Assembly (NCBI RefSeq): GCF_041146395.1
Contig: NC_091012.1
Span: 14,312,193-14,376,192 of the forward strand
Reading direction: 5' to 3'
DNA from: Eulemur rufifrons
Taxonomy: Eukaryota; Chordata; Mammalia; Primates; Lemuridae
Length of the DNA: 64,000 nucleotides
Shown here piece by piece: positions 13,846-25,602 of this stretch; position 1 is the stretch's first letter; each line of letters begins with the position of its first letter. The notes beneath the pieces were generated by a model, which worked only from the letters and a program-made list of their open reading frames with translations, did not search any database and had not been told where the DNA came from. A program made the position numbers and the translations under genes.

Positions 13846-15110
13846 TTTTATGTTTCGGACATGTACATCTTGATGACTTGACATATGTATATATTGTGTA
13901 ATGATTAACACAATGAACCTAGCACATCGATAATATCACATAGTTGCCAAATTTTGGGGAGTGAGAACACTTAAGGTCTATTGTCTTAACCTATTTAAGA
14001 GAGTATTACTTAATCTCAAGTGTACAATACAGCACTATTAACCATATTCGCAATGCTGTACATTATATCCCCAGAGTTTATTCATCTCTTATAACTGAAA
14101 GTTTGTACTCTTTGACAAACATCTCCCAATTTTTACCACACCCTGACACTGTTGGCACCCACCATTCTACTCTCTACTTCTATGATTTCTACTTTTTTAG
14201 ATTCTACAAATAGCTCATATCATATAGTAAGTGTATTTCTCCATTTTATTTCACTTACCATAATTTCCATCTGGTTCATCCATCCATGTTGTCATAAATG
14301 TCAGGGTTACCTTTTTTCTTTGGCTAAACAATATTCTACTATATATCATGAATAATCTGCTGCAAATGTAGGAGAACAGATATGTCTTTGTATTACTGAT
14401 TTCATTTCTTTTGGACATGCACCCAGAAGTGAGATGGAAGGATTGTATGGTACTTCTGTTTTTAATATTTGAGGAGCCTCCATACTGCTTTTGATAATGG
14501 CTGGATCAATTTACATTTCCTCTGGCATTGTACAAGAGTTTCCTTTTGTCCTCACCTTTGGCAACATTTATTATCTCTTGACTTTTTGATAATAGTCATA
14601 ACAGGTGTGAGGTGATATCTCATTGTGGTTTCACTTGCATTTACCTGATGAATAATGATGTTGAGCATCTTCTCATAAACTTATTTGCCATTTTTCTGTC
14701 CTCAGTGGAGAAATACCTACTTAGGTCTTTGCATATTTTAAGTCACATTTACCCTTTTTTTGGTGTGTTACTGAGTAGAGATCCTCATATATTTTAAACA
14801 TTACATTCATCAAATATATTTTCTCCCAATCCTTGGGTTGCTCTTTTATGTTTGTTTGTTTTGTTTTGTTTTGTTTCTCTTTTACTGTGCAGAAACATCT
14901 TAGCCTGATGTAGTCTTACTTGTTTTGGTTTTGCTTTTATTGCCTGTACTATTTTGGTGTGATATAACAAAAAAAATCATTACTAGGGCTAATGTCAAAG
15001 AGATTGTTCCCTATGCTTTATTCTAGACATTATACAGTTTCTGGTATTACATTTAATGTTAATACATTTTGAGTTAATTTTTATATAAGGTATGAATGCC
15101 TTATATCCAA
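13846..15110 (-). mobile_element. Old L1 (L1M type), 3' end to ORF2, minus strand
   Basis: Carries recognisable but diverged minus-strand L1 3' sequence: 'gacatgtacatcttgatgac' near the 3' end, 'ggacatgcacccagaagtg', and 'gaggtgatatctcattgtgg' in the ORF2 C-terminal region. It is full of stops and far more diverged than the L1 at 41.5 kb. A (TTTTG)n run sits at about 14850-14875. Confidence 0.8.
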
Positions 15111-15129
15111 TAAATTAGTTTCACTAAGT

Positions 15130-16780
15130 ATGGCTAATTCTGTTTGTCACCAATATATTATTTCATGCTCATATGGGAAGCTAGAGTTGAGACTAAAGTG
15201 CTTTCTACTACCTCCCTTGAACTAGTTAGCTTTAGCTAACTAGTGATTGAGGTACCCCTAATTATTAATATATAGAATAATAGCACTATATTTCAATGAT
15301 ATAAAAATTAAGAATTAAGGAAAGTACTTTCAAAATCTTATTTAACCTATTGTCCTCATTATTTCTACTTGGCTCTAGTAATCATGTTAGCTACTACCAC
15401 TTGGTATCTCTAGTACTGACTTTTGTTAGAAAGAATAAAAGTATGATTTTAGAAGAAAATGTTTTTCAGTTTCCTTACTTATACTATTCATTCTGTTTAT
15501 CTCCATTTATGTTTAGGTAGTATTCAAATAGTTACTTAGGTACCACTAACTATCTAGAGCGTTAGCACATTATTTGAACAAGACATAAAAAGTAGTTTTG
15601 AAAGGAATGTGTTTTTCTAGTCCCTGGATTCAACTATTATAGTTATCTCTATAGTTAACTATTCACCAAGGCAAATTATATACACTATATAATATTTGAA
15701 GTAACATTTCTAACGGGATATAAGAATTTTGAGTGAAGAAGAAATGGTAATTATAAACTCTAATCCCCATGCTTTACATTAGATCCCCCAAACGTAAATA
15801 CCTGCAACTTTTGCCCCTTGGTTATAATTAAAAACACCATATTGTGCACTTAAATGTCACTAAGAGGGTAGACCTTAGGTGTTCTCACTACAAAAAAAGG
15901 GAAAGGAAAGAAAATGGTAAATACATGAGACGATGAGTATGTTAAACAGCTTGGTTGCTGTGATCATTTCAAAATGAATATGTACATCAAAACATTACAT
16001 TGTACACTTTAAATAAATATAATATTTTACTTATAATTATATCTCAATAAAGCTGAAAAAGAAAAAAGATTATTCAACCACATACAAAAAAAAAAGATGA
16101 CTATTCAGTTTCCTGGAATCAACTATTTATCTAGATAATCCTTGTATTTCTAGTTTTCCAGGTTGCTATTTCCATATTTATGATGACATATCTGTGGTAA
16201 TAATTCATTATTCCTAAAAGAAGAAAAATGGACTGAAAAGGGTGGGATTTCCTTTTCCCGCCATCACATAACCCTTGTGTTATCACCAGTTATTCCTTGT
16301 CAATTGTTCCCCTGGGTAACACTCATCTATCTAGAGTTCTGTGCTCTCATTCTTTCGGAGTCAAGAAGAATGTGAATTTGTGCTTCCAGGCTCAACAGGT
16401 TACTGCAGATACCTCAGGTGTTTCCACATAACTAGGTACACCCAATATACTGAACAGATTACTTAAGTTGACAGAAATGAACTAATATTTGACAGGAACA
16501 AGTTATCCTCTTCCTGCCTTTCACCTATTGTTCCAGTTATCTCTACTTGCCTGTTTGCTTAGGCAATGGTACATATCTATAGGAATTGTTCCTTATTTCA
16601 ACAAGAAAAACAAAAGTTTGAGAGGAAATTGATTTCAAATTCCTCTCTTTAAATCATTTTTCTAGTTATTTTCAGTATCTCTAGTAATTGCCTAGGCACT
16701 ACTAGATATACACTTATACCCCTATCGCATTATTGAAAATGAAATAAGGACCTCTAGTTGAGCAGATTCTACTATTCCAC
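15130..16780. repeat. Degenerate repeat array (CTAGTTATCTCTAGTTAACTAG phrases)
   Basis: Several loosely related units recur, each with phrases such as 'aaagtagttttgaaaggaat', 'gtccctggattcaacta', 'ctagttatctctagtta' and 'ctaggcactactag'. They occur near 15.2, 15.35, 15.45, 15.6, 16.1, 16.3 and 16.65 kb. The best-preserved unit (15550-15690) has a close relative at 17011-17150. An unrelated plus-strand L1 tail (about 15830-16065) interrupts the array. At 15221-15244 there is a perfect inverted repeat with 11-bp arms (ACTAGTTAGCT) and a 2-nt loop. I cannot name the repeat family. The array replaces the part of an L1 ORF2 expected between 15.1 and 16.8 kb. Confidence 0.55.
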
Positions 16781-19640
16781 GTGACCGTGAGAAGAATGTG
16801 TATGCTGCTACTGTTGGATGACGTCCTCTGTAGATGTCAATTCGGTCCAATTGATGGATGGTGTGGTTGGGTTCAACTGTGTCCTTCTGGACTTTCCACC
16901 TGCTGGGTCTGGCTATTTCTGACAGAGGACGTTGAAGTCTCCAACCATGATATAGTGGATCCACCTATTTCTCCTTGTAGTTCTATCAGGCTTTGCCTCA
17001 TGCAGCTTGACTATCTAGGCTGTTAGCACATTATCTGAACAAGAAATTAAAAAAGTAGTTTTGAAAAGACTGTGTTTTTTTAGTCCCTGGCTTCAACTAG
17101 TTATCTCTCTAGTTAACTAGTCACCAGGGCAAAGTATATACACCATATAGTTGTTAGGCACTTACACTTCAATGATTGTTATATCTTCTTGGAGAATTGG
17201 TCCCTTTGCCATTACATAATGGCCTTCTTTATCTCTGATAACTTTCCTTGCTTTGAGGCCCGGTCTATCTGAAATTAACCCAGCTATTTCTGCTTTTATT
17301 TATTAGTGTTAACATTGTATACTTTATTTACTTCTAACATATAGGTGTATTTATATTTAAAGTGGATTTCCTATAGACAAAATATAGTGGGGTCTGTTTT
17401 TTTATCACTTGGGACAATGTCTGTATTTAATTGATATATTCAGTCCATTGATATTCCAAGTGATTATTGATATACTTGGATAAACAGCTACCACATGTTA
17501 CAGTTTTCCATTTTTGCCTTTGTTCTTTGTTCCTATTTTTGTCTTCCACTCTTCATCTGTCTTTTGTGGTTTTAAGTGGAGCATTTTGTATGATTCCATT
17601 TTCTCTCCTTTCTTAGCATATCAGTTATACTTCTTTTGTTACCTTTTTCAGTGGTTGCCCTAGAATTTGCAATATATGTTCACAAATAATCTAAGTTTAC
17701 TTTCAAATAAGTCTGCACCACCTTATGGGTTGTGTGAGTACCCTGCAATAAAAGAATCCTAATTCCTCCTACCTGTCACTTGTATCATTGCTGTCATTCA
17801 TTTCACTTATACACGAGTGTAATTCCTTCACTGAAGCATTGCATATGGAATTGCTGTAATCCACTTCACTTATAAATGAGGAAATATGATATAAACAGTA
17901 GCATATGTAATGGAATACATTTGGTACGCTTGTGGGCAAGCTGTTAGATGTGATTTAAATTAAGAATAAGAAAAACATAAGTTTTTATTTTACTTTAACA
18001 TATATCTCCTTTGATGCTCTTACTATCTTAATGCAGACCTCAGTTTGTTACCTATATCATATTTCTTCTCTCTAAAGAAATTTTCCCCCATGTCTTCCAC
18101 AGCCATCAAATTCCCTTAATTTTTGTTTATCTGAGGAATTCTTTATTTCACAGGGCAAAGAATTGTATGTTGGGTCCTTTTTCTTCTCAACACTGTAAAT
18201 ATTTCAGTCCATTCCCTTCTTACTTGCATGGTTTCTGAGACCTCTGCCGTGATTCCTATCTTTGTTCCTCTGTACATCACATGGTTTGTCTCTGTCTGTC
18301 TTCTTTTGGGATTTTCTCTTTGTCTTTGATTTTCAGCTGTTTGACGATATGCCTAGGTGTAGCATATTTTTGTTTGCTTAGAATTTATCCTGCCTGGTGT
18401 TCTATGAGCTTACTGGATGTGTAATTTGGTGGTTGACATTAATTCTGGAAAGTTTTAAGTCATTATTTTTTCATTTTTTTTCTAATCATTTTCCCCTTTC
18501 TTCTCCTTATATTTCCATTATGCACAGTTACATGTTTTGTATGCCCCACAGTCTATAGTTATTCTCTTCTGTTATTTTCTTGAGTCTTTGTTCTATTTGC
18601 TTTTCAGTTTTGATGTTTCCATTGATCTAACTTCAAGCTCAGAGCTTCTTTCCTCAGCCATATCCATCTCCTAACAAGGCCATCAAAGGCATTCTTCATT
18701 TGTGTTACAGGGTTTTGATCTCTAGCATTTCCTTTTGTTTTTTTCTTAGGAATTCCAGCTCTCAGTGTACAATGGCCATCTTCTTTTGGACACTTTATGT
18801 TTTATCTACTAGCACCCTCAGCATTTTAATCATAGTTGTTTTAAATTCCCAGCCCGATAATTACACCATCCCTGCCATGTCTGATCAGATGCTTGCTCTG
18901 CCTCTTCAAACCATGTGTTCTGCCTTCTAGTACACCTTGTAAGATAGCCAGGCATGATGTACCAGATAAGAGTGACTAATTCAAATAGGCCTTTAGTCAT
19001 GTGATGGTACAGTGTGGGGGAAGGGAATTGTTCTAGCGTGCTGTGATTACGTGTCAGTGGTTACTGAGCCGGTGCCCCTGTACTGGAAACTTCACAGAAG
19101 TTTCCTAGTGTTTTCTTCCCTCATAGGTGAAACAGGATGGGTAGAGCAAGCTGGAGTTCTGTATTTCCCTTCTCCTGGAAGGCTAGTGTTGACTGTAGTT
19201 GGGTATCTTCCTCCTCCTCTTTGGTTTGGCTCTGAAAATACCCCAACAGGTGGGATCCTTGTCAACTATTTCCTCCTGAGGGTAGGCCTTGTTAAGGAGA
19301 ACAAAGTGCCTTAGCATATTTCAAAACTGTTCCTTCCCCAACCGACCCTGGCTGGAAGTATGAGTGGATTTTCCTGGCATACCTGCTGTGGGTGTCTGGC
19401 TGAGCTCATGGAGGTAAATCTGGCACTATTGTGAGGGGTTCTTCATGACTGGGCTCCCTGGAGGTTTGAACAATTAGAGTTGCCCACACAAAGCCTCCAG
19501 CAATTAGCCAATTACAGGCCAGGATTTCCTATCCTGGCATTGGTTCCTTTAGCAGTTTCCATTCATGAGTCCCTGCTCAGGTAAGACATAACTCGGTGTA
19601 TGTGTCTGCCTATGCAGTCTTGGAGGTAGTGGTTTGCCCT
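16781..19640 (-). mobile_element. Old L1 (L1M type), ORF2 endonuclease, ORF1 and 5' UTR, minus strand
   Basis: On the minus strand this is diverged ORF2 endonuclease sequence (16.78-17.0 and 17.16-17.7 kb), then ORF1 and 5' UTR-like sequence up to about 19.6 kb. Typical antisense phrases are 'gttatatcttcttggagaat', 'gaccctatt'-like spacing and 'gccttctttatctctgataa'. A repeat-array unit of about 140 bp (17011-17155) interrupts it. It probably belongs to the same original element as 13.85-15.11 kb. Confidence 0.75.
17011..17155. repeat. Array unit lying inside L1 endonuclease sequence
   Basis: Begins 'ctatctaggctgttagcaca' and closely matches 15550-15690 ('ctatctagagcgttagcaca'), including 'gtccctgg.ttcaacta' and a doubled 'ctagttaactag'. 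L1 sequence is found immediately on both sides, so the unit was inserted or copied into L1 DNA. Confidence 0.65.
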
Positions 19641-20035
19641 GTGTAATGCTATCTCTTATGGGTCAAATTAATGGCCTTGATTTTCTGTCTGTTCACGTTT
19701 TCTTTTTGTTCATAGGATGCAGTAGGAAGTTCCAGAATCCTTACATGTGGAAATAAAACCACAGAGTCTACAAACATTTTGTATTCACATGAATCGGAAA
19801 GAGATACATATGAGTCAATATTTAACAAATCTTACCTTAGAAAAGATTGTAATTACTTAAAAGGGTAGAATGCTATTCTTCATTATAGAATGCCATGTAA
19901 AATGTTACAATGTCTACCTTCGTGTAACAATTTAGTTATTAACTCTAAGCTGAATCATAAGGCTGTTCTATTTCATTCAATGTAAAGCGACAATGCCCTC
20001 CTCCTTCTTCTGGTGAACATGCTTGGAAACTAACA

Positions 20036-21440
20036 TTTGCTCTCAACGAGAGCGGCTCCTGCTCTGCAAGAGCCCTTCCCAGAGGTCAGCAGGCCAGGAA
20101 CCGCCACATGCCGGCTGGAGGATCCCCAGGGTGGTCCACGCTGGGGCAGGGGAAGGAAAGCAGGCTCTGTGGGGGACACACTGTGGAGTCAGCCAGCAAG
20201 TGGCGGAATCATACCTAGAACAGGAGACCATCTCCAGCAAGGTCTGGACCCGTGGGACACCAAGCCACAGCGGGTAACGGTACAGGCGTGTGTGCAGAAT
20301 GCACACGGCCACGGGAGGGGGTGACTGAGCCTCCACCTTCAGGGTGATGGCTACTCCTCGCGCAGGGCAAGGGCCAGCTGGAAGGAGCCCGGAGGCGAGG
20401 CACTGGGGAGCGGCCCCTTGTCATTGCTGCCCAGGACCAGGACATGGGGAGCCCCTGTTCAGGGCCCAGCTACCCTGAGCGGTCCCGCCAGTGGACCGCC
20501 TCCCTGCAGGGGGCGTGGCTCCTCGCTGCTTCGCATCCCAAACGCAAGCCATGCCAGCCGATCAGCGAAGCCGGCTGCTCTCACGTGGACACTGGCCCTC
20601 AGAGGAGCGTCGTCCTCCTGGTGCCATGGTCGCCCGCGTCCTCTGAGGGGCAGCCCTCCGGGTCAGTCAGGTGAGGCGTTACTGGGTGGGGAGGCAGGGG
20701 AGGCATGGCCCGGTGGCCCCAGGGGTTGAAGGTGTAGAGCCCAGCAAGGCCTGGGCTGACCTCTAAGGAAATGTCCCCAGCGTCACCTGAGGCCGGGGTC
20801 TCCTCGAGGCCCCTGAGAGCTGTCCGGAGGGCGGGCCTGAGGGTCCCCAGGTCCTCTGAGGCTCATTGCAGTGCTCTGCGTGTGTCTGTTGTGGATGTAA
20901 GGTACGTGGTGGGACCAGCCTGGAGCTGTCCTTCGTGCCCGACTAAGGTCAGAACCGGACACCCGGGTCACCTGGGGTCCCTCTGGAATTCACCATGGCG
21001 AGTGGGCAGGGCCCACCCCTGAGTGTCCCAAACAAGTGCAGATCAGTTCATTTCCCATCCAGAGGACGAAGGATACGCAGTCACTCCGCATGGTCAGTGC
21101 CCCCTGACCGACCAGCAGACACTGCGTCCCTGTGACCCCAAGGGCCAGGGTCCCACTTTGTTCCAAGGGCGCGGTGAGGGGCGGGCAGAGGGGACTGAAG
21201 TTGGAGTGTGCGGGACAGGGGCGTGCTCTTTAGCCACAGCCCGGGACAAGATGGGACTGGGCGCTGGCATAATTTTCCTCGTCCCCTCCTGCTATGACAA
21301 GAGGCAGGAGGGTGAGCCAGCCCCACCCTTGTTGAACCTGGAGAGCCTCGCCCTCACCCGCGGGCTCTCACTGAACCTGTCCCCATTTCTGTAGTATGTC
21401 TTTGCACTCACAAGGGTCAGGAGTCATCTCTAGCTTCTGA
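20036..21440. other. GC-rich, CpG-containing segment upstream of XLR-like exon
   Basis: Base composition switches abruptly from AT-rich L1 to GC-rich DNA with frequent CpG. Several overlapping open frames (60-123 codons, both strands) result from the low stop density of GC-rich DNA; none shows a motif. Its position just 5' of the plus-strand XLR-like start codon at 21453 makes it a candidate CpG-rich promoter or 5' UTR, but no TATA box or other element decides this. Confidence 0.4.
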
Positions 21441-21452
21441 AGACAGCCAGCC

Positions 21453-22318
21453 ATGGCGCCTCCGGGAAGGAAGTGCGTTAGGAGGAGGGCTGCCAAGGCC
21501 CCGGTGGAGGCTCAGCTTATGGCAGCCTATGACATTCAGCATGGATCGTAAAAGTGCACAGAGGGGCAGCGGGCTGGGCAAGGGGCTCCCCGAAGCCTGT
21601 GCCCGTCCGAGGGCACAGTCTGTCTCGTCTCTTGGCAGGCCAAGCATGTGGGCGGCCCAGGGCCCCGTGATTGCTTTGGATTCCACCATGCAAACGCACC
21701 AGAGCCCCAGGTTTTTTTCTAAAGCAGGTTCATGCTCCCTCCCCCTAGCAGAGTTGCAGAAGCTCTTAGCCCAGCTCTTCTGGACGGGTGCAGCCCTTGC
21801 TTCCAACGTGTCTGATAGGCAGTACATGGTTTGCCGTGACTGTAATGCCCAAAGGTTTGCAGAAGTGCCTCGGTGAAATGGTCTCAGACCCTGGTCTCAT
21901 TTCACGCGACCTGCACCTAAACGGTTCCACCTGTAGGTCTTCTTTGCAGCTCTTGGTGGCCAAGAGCCCAGGAAATCCACCAATACGACATGCCTCTCGC
22001 GTCCTTCCTTTAAACATCTTTGTCTTTTTTGCTTTCTATGCAGCAAACTATTCAGGAATTGGTGACGGTGGAGAAAACAGCCCCTTTTCAGTCACTCTTG
22101 AGCAAGATATGTGGTAATGTGTTCAGAGTCATTTTTGCCTGGTAGTAAAGTAATTAAGGAAAATCAGCTTCCACTCATGTGGCACTTGTTGTATGTAAAG
22201 CGCTTTGCAGAAGGAATTTCTTCTAATGCACACATGGTATTTCACTGACCAACAATGTAAAAGTAAATGCAATGTCTTCACAGGAATGAGTTCCAGAATA
22301 TGCTGGAGAAATTTGAAG
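21453..22318 (+). pseudogene. SYCP3/XLR/FAM9-like gene, N-terminal exons
   Basis: The family (Cor1/Xlr/Xmr) includes the meiotic axis protein SYCP3 and X-linked testis proteins such as FAM9 and mouse XLR. A start codon in good context (ccATGG, 21453) opens MAPPGRKCVRRRAAKAPVEA, followed by QLMAAYDIQ. This matches the basic FAM9 start (GRKRSRKAAKAQLEAQV) and the SYCP3 start (GKK..RK...VE.Q...AYD). The frame meets a stop at 21549, next to a donor-like 'gtaaaag'. Two further exons follow: 22044-22113 (GIGDGGENSPFSVTLEQDM) and 22284-22318 (NEFQNMLEKFE), with 'ctatgcag', 'gtaatg', 'ttcacag' and 'gtatgt' borders. They join in frame and match DM..EVQNMLE of SYCP3. The first exon does not join them in frame, and the central coiled-coil exons were not found downstream. 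It is probably a partial copy; a living gene with a missed exon is possible. Confidence 0.72.
21766..21992 (+). repeat. Inverted repeat arm A (XLR-like intron)
   Basis: This intronic segment between the first and second XLR-like exons recurs in reverse complement at 26503-26742. Shared phrases include 'gtgcagcccttgc', 'gcaaaggtttgcagaagtgc'-type sequence and 'gacctgcacctaaa'. The two arms look roughly 80 percent alike by eye. Confidence 0.8.
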
Positions 22319-25212
22319 GTATGTTTTAGGAGATATTTGTAGGTGAAGACACTTTTCATAAACCATATAAGTTTTACAGCAGGAACTGTCAGACAGTGAG
22401 TGGCACTCCTGTTGTTTACTGCCTTGTTCTCAGATACAGGATGTTACCTAAGTCTTGAGTGTGATTCAGCTCCATAGATTACTTGCCCCTTTGAATTGTT
22501 GATGTGAAGAGAATGCCACTGACAATGGCACCATTACTGATGAGAGGTGATGCTTTTATTTGATGCACTGTGGAATATTGGAAGAAACTGATGAAATAAT
22601 CTCTTCCACATTGTGCCATGTAGCGAGTCATAGATCTAGTTTTCACGTCAATGTTTCATTTTCCCATGTCGGTTATTTCCCATAACTTCCCAATTTCTTT
22701 TCCTTGGGTGGCAGGAGTGCCAGACGAGACCCCGAAAATACCTGCTTATCGTTATATTCGCCTTAATAACCCCAGTAGTGGAGAACGAAACACAACGTGG
22801 CTAGCAATGGAGTGATGTATGATCAGAGTCAATGGCAAGTTTTAAATGAACATGTCTGATATCAGTTACCTTAACTGTGTTAAAGGACATAGTCTTAAGT
22901 GTCAGAGTCAATTTTTGACTCCTCTGTGTGGATATTTCATATGAACAGGTGAGTTTTGATACCGTTGCTCAATTTGTTCATGACAGTGTGCTTGGCTTGT
23001 GAGCTGTCTTATAATTTCATCAATATACATGATAAACTATATTTCCAAATTATTTGTAGAAGGATTCAGTTCATTCCTGATTACTGGAAAATAAGTACTG
23101 ACGGTAGATCTTTGGCAGAGAGTTAGTCGTAGGCTTAGCAAAGCATTATTTGAAGTATTAAAAATGTTTATAATTTTAGTAACTTTGAATTTTACAAAAT
23201 GCAACCTTTTGATGACAATGATATGCAAACTCTCCATGAAATGATGTGTAAACTGTTCCTGAATAAATTTTCCCATTTCCTTGTCTTTTAGTCTAATTTA
23301 TTTAAAAGGCTCACTGGCTAAATTAAATTTTTTTATTCATTTTTCGTGAAATTTTCTGTGTGGGAAGAAAATAATTTCCAAGAGTAATAAGGAGCACAGT
23401 CATACTTCATAATAATATGGAAAAAATAAACATAGTCAAAACAATTGAATTGGCATAACTTATATCACAAAATGAGAGGAGAGTATCAGCAGCTGACATT
23501 TTCTCATGGGGAAAAGATCAAATGATTTCCTTTCATTCTAAATGTATTTATTCCTGACTGACTACCAGAGAAGTTATCTTACATTCTTTACCCCTTGAAA
23601 ACAAAGGAAGATGTACTGTACTAAAAATTTTCCAGAAATATTCATTTTATCTAAAAGTGGTTTCCTTTTCATTTCCTCTCATTGAATAACATGTGAGTTT
23701 GACATGCTATGTAGATTCAATGAGGACATCATATCCATTCATCCTTCATGACTTCCAAACGAGAATACTTCATTTGATATTTCCTCACTTTGGCACAACA
23801 ATGATTTTGTAAACAGCATAGTGAACACAAGTAAAATATGTAATGTATTTACGATATTACCCTTTTCTATGTAACTGATTATTGTTAACTATCCCAAGAG
23901 TAAATGTTTAAGAGTGTTACCTTATACTCAACAAGCATATTCCCAGAAATGTATATTAAATTAGTTTTACAGGAAAACCCTATTGTTATATGAAAGGGGA
24001 AAATAGATCACCTTCGTTGGCTTCTAGCTAATATATTTCAATTTGATTAAACTGAGTTTATAGAACTAAAGAACTTATCTGCTTAGAGAAAAATCACGTG
24101 AAATATATTGTTCACTGGAGATTCTAACAAATACAAGATAGTGTTTGTCTAAAGTTATCTTCACCAATGAATACTAAGAATGACACAAATATCATGGTTC
24201 AAAGAAGTAATCAACCTTACCCATTCTCTTGCTGTGTTTTCCAAACATGCTCATTTTCATCAGTGGTGTTGATGGAAGCATTTGTGTTCATTACAAACAT
24301 TTTTCTCTTTGCAGGAAGAGCCTGTTTGATGTCAGCTACATAGAAAATAAATATTCATTAAAAGCCAATATTGAAAAGTATTTTGTTCCCTTATATTCAA
24401 AACAATATGGGAAATTTTGCTTCAAAAATATTAGAAAGATTTAAAATTTATAACATAAGTGTGATTTCAAAAAACAAGATTTGCTCACTTATTTTCTGTG
24501 AAAACCATCGGTATTAGTATTCCAATTCTAGTTGTTCTGACTGCAGATCACTTTTAATTTACAGATGATTAAAAAATCCAATAATCAAAATAGTTTGTAT
24601 CTTTAAAATGTGTACAAAAGTTCTCAAACACAAACTATAATTTTCACATTTATAAACTATCCTCCAATTCAAAGGACAAATTTAGATGGAATATTGTCAC
24701 AGCTCATTATATGAAATACACAAAAGTATTTTATTTAACAATACCATGAAAAGGATACAAAGTATTTAATATACAAGAAGAAAATTCTTTTTAAACAATC
24801 TAGAGAGTGATGCTTTTAACTGTATTTTACTAAAAGAGACAATGTTCATGGGTGTAAAAATATTAGTTTAAGTAGATAAATAAATTGAAGAACACTTTTG
24901 AAATATTTTCTTGGAGCTTTTTATATAACATTTTTATCCATATGTGTCATGTTTAACAAAATCTTAATACTATAAGTAATGTCTCAGTAAACATATGATT
25001 TAACATCTGGGATGTACCATCAATTGTTAGATTTCAAGTACTCATAAAGGATCTGTACCATGATACAAGTATTTTATACCTACAGGATCATCTATAACAA
25101 TCAATTTATTAGACAGCTCACAAAACCACCAAGTAGAAGAAAGCTTTGAAAATATACTGCTTATACAAATTATCTCTGTAGAAGAGCCAAAAATTGAATA
25201 GGACTCTTTTAT
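22319..25212. other. No recognisable gene; AT-rich downstream of XLR-like exons
   Basis: I searched by eye for the missing SYCP3/XLR coiled-coil exons (the AKRKRLE and QQWDLD regions) and found none on either strand. A splice-like 'tctctttgcag' at 24315 precedes an open frame with no XLR similarity. Confidence 0.4.
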
Positions 25213-25225
25213 AAGAATATGGTCT
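25213..25225. repeat. 13-bp target-site duplication, left copy
   Basis: 'aagaatatggtct' recurs exactly at 25590-25602 after the Alu poly(A) tail. Confidence 0.92.
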
Positions 25226-25548
25226 TGGGCCGGGCGTGGTGGCTCACGCCTGTAGTCCTAGCACTCTGGGAGGCCGAGGCAGGTGGATCGCTCAAGGTCA
25301 GGAGTTCGAGACCAGCCTGAGCAAGACCGAGACCCCGTCTCTACTAAAAAAAATAGAAAGAAATTATCTGGCCAACTAAAACATATATAGAAAAAATTAG
25401 CCGGGCATGGTGGCGCCTGCCTGTAGTCCCAGTTACTCGGGAGGCTGAGGCAGTAGGATGGCTTAAGCCCAGGAGTTTGAGGATGCTGTGAGCTAGGCTG
25501 ATGCCACGGCACTCACTCTAGCCCAGGCAACAAAGCGAGACTCTGTCT

Positions 25549-25589
<41 letters not shown>
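25226..25589 (+). mobile_element. Full-length strepsirrhine Alu
   Basis: A dimeric 7SL-derived SINE starting 'ggccgggcgtggtggctcac' with A-box and B-box-type sequence ('gttcgagaccagcc'), a middle A-rich linker, and the right arm ending 'gcgagactctgtctc' plus a pure A tail of about 40 bases. 'gctgtgagctaggctgatgcc' and 'ggccaactaaaacatatata' are the variants typical of lemur and loris Alus. The perfect 13-bp target duplication and long tail indicate recent insertion. Confidence 0.97.
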
Positions 25590-25593
<4 letters not shown>

Positions 25594-25602
25594 ATATGGT
25601 CT
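25590..25602. repeat. 13-bp target-site duplication, right copy
   Basis: Exact repeat of 25213-25225. Confidence 0.92.

Noticed and set aside
20023..21394. Several overlapping open frames of 76-123 codons on both strands
   Set aside because: GC-rich DNA has few stop codons. The frames lack motifs, consistent codon bias or splice support.
22700..22815. Splice-like 'gggtggcag' followed by an open stretch, considered as another XLR exon
   Set aside because: Translation shows no similarity to the SYCP3/XLR coiled coil and no good donor follows.
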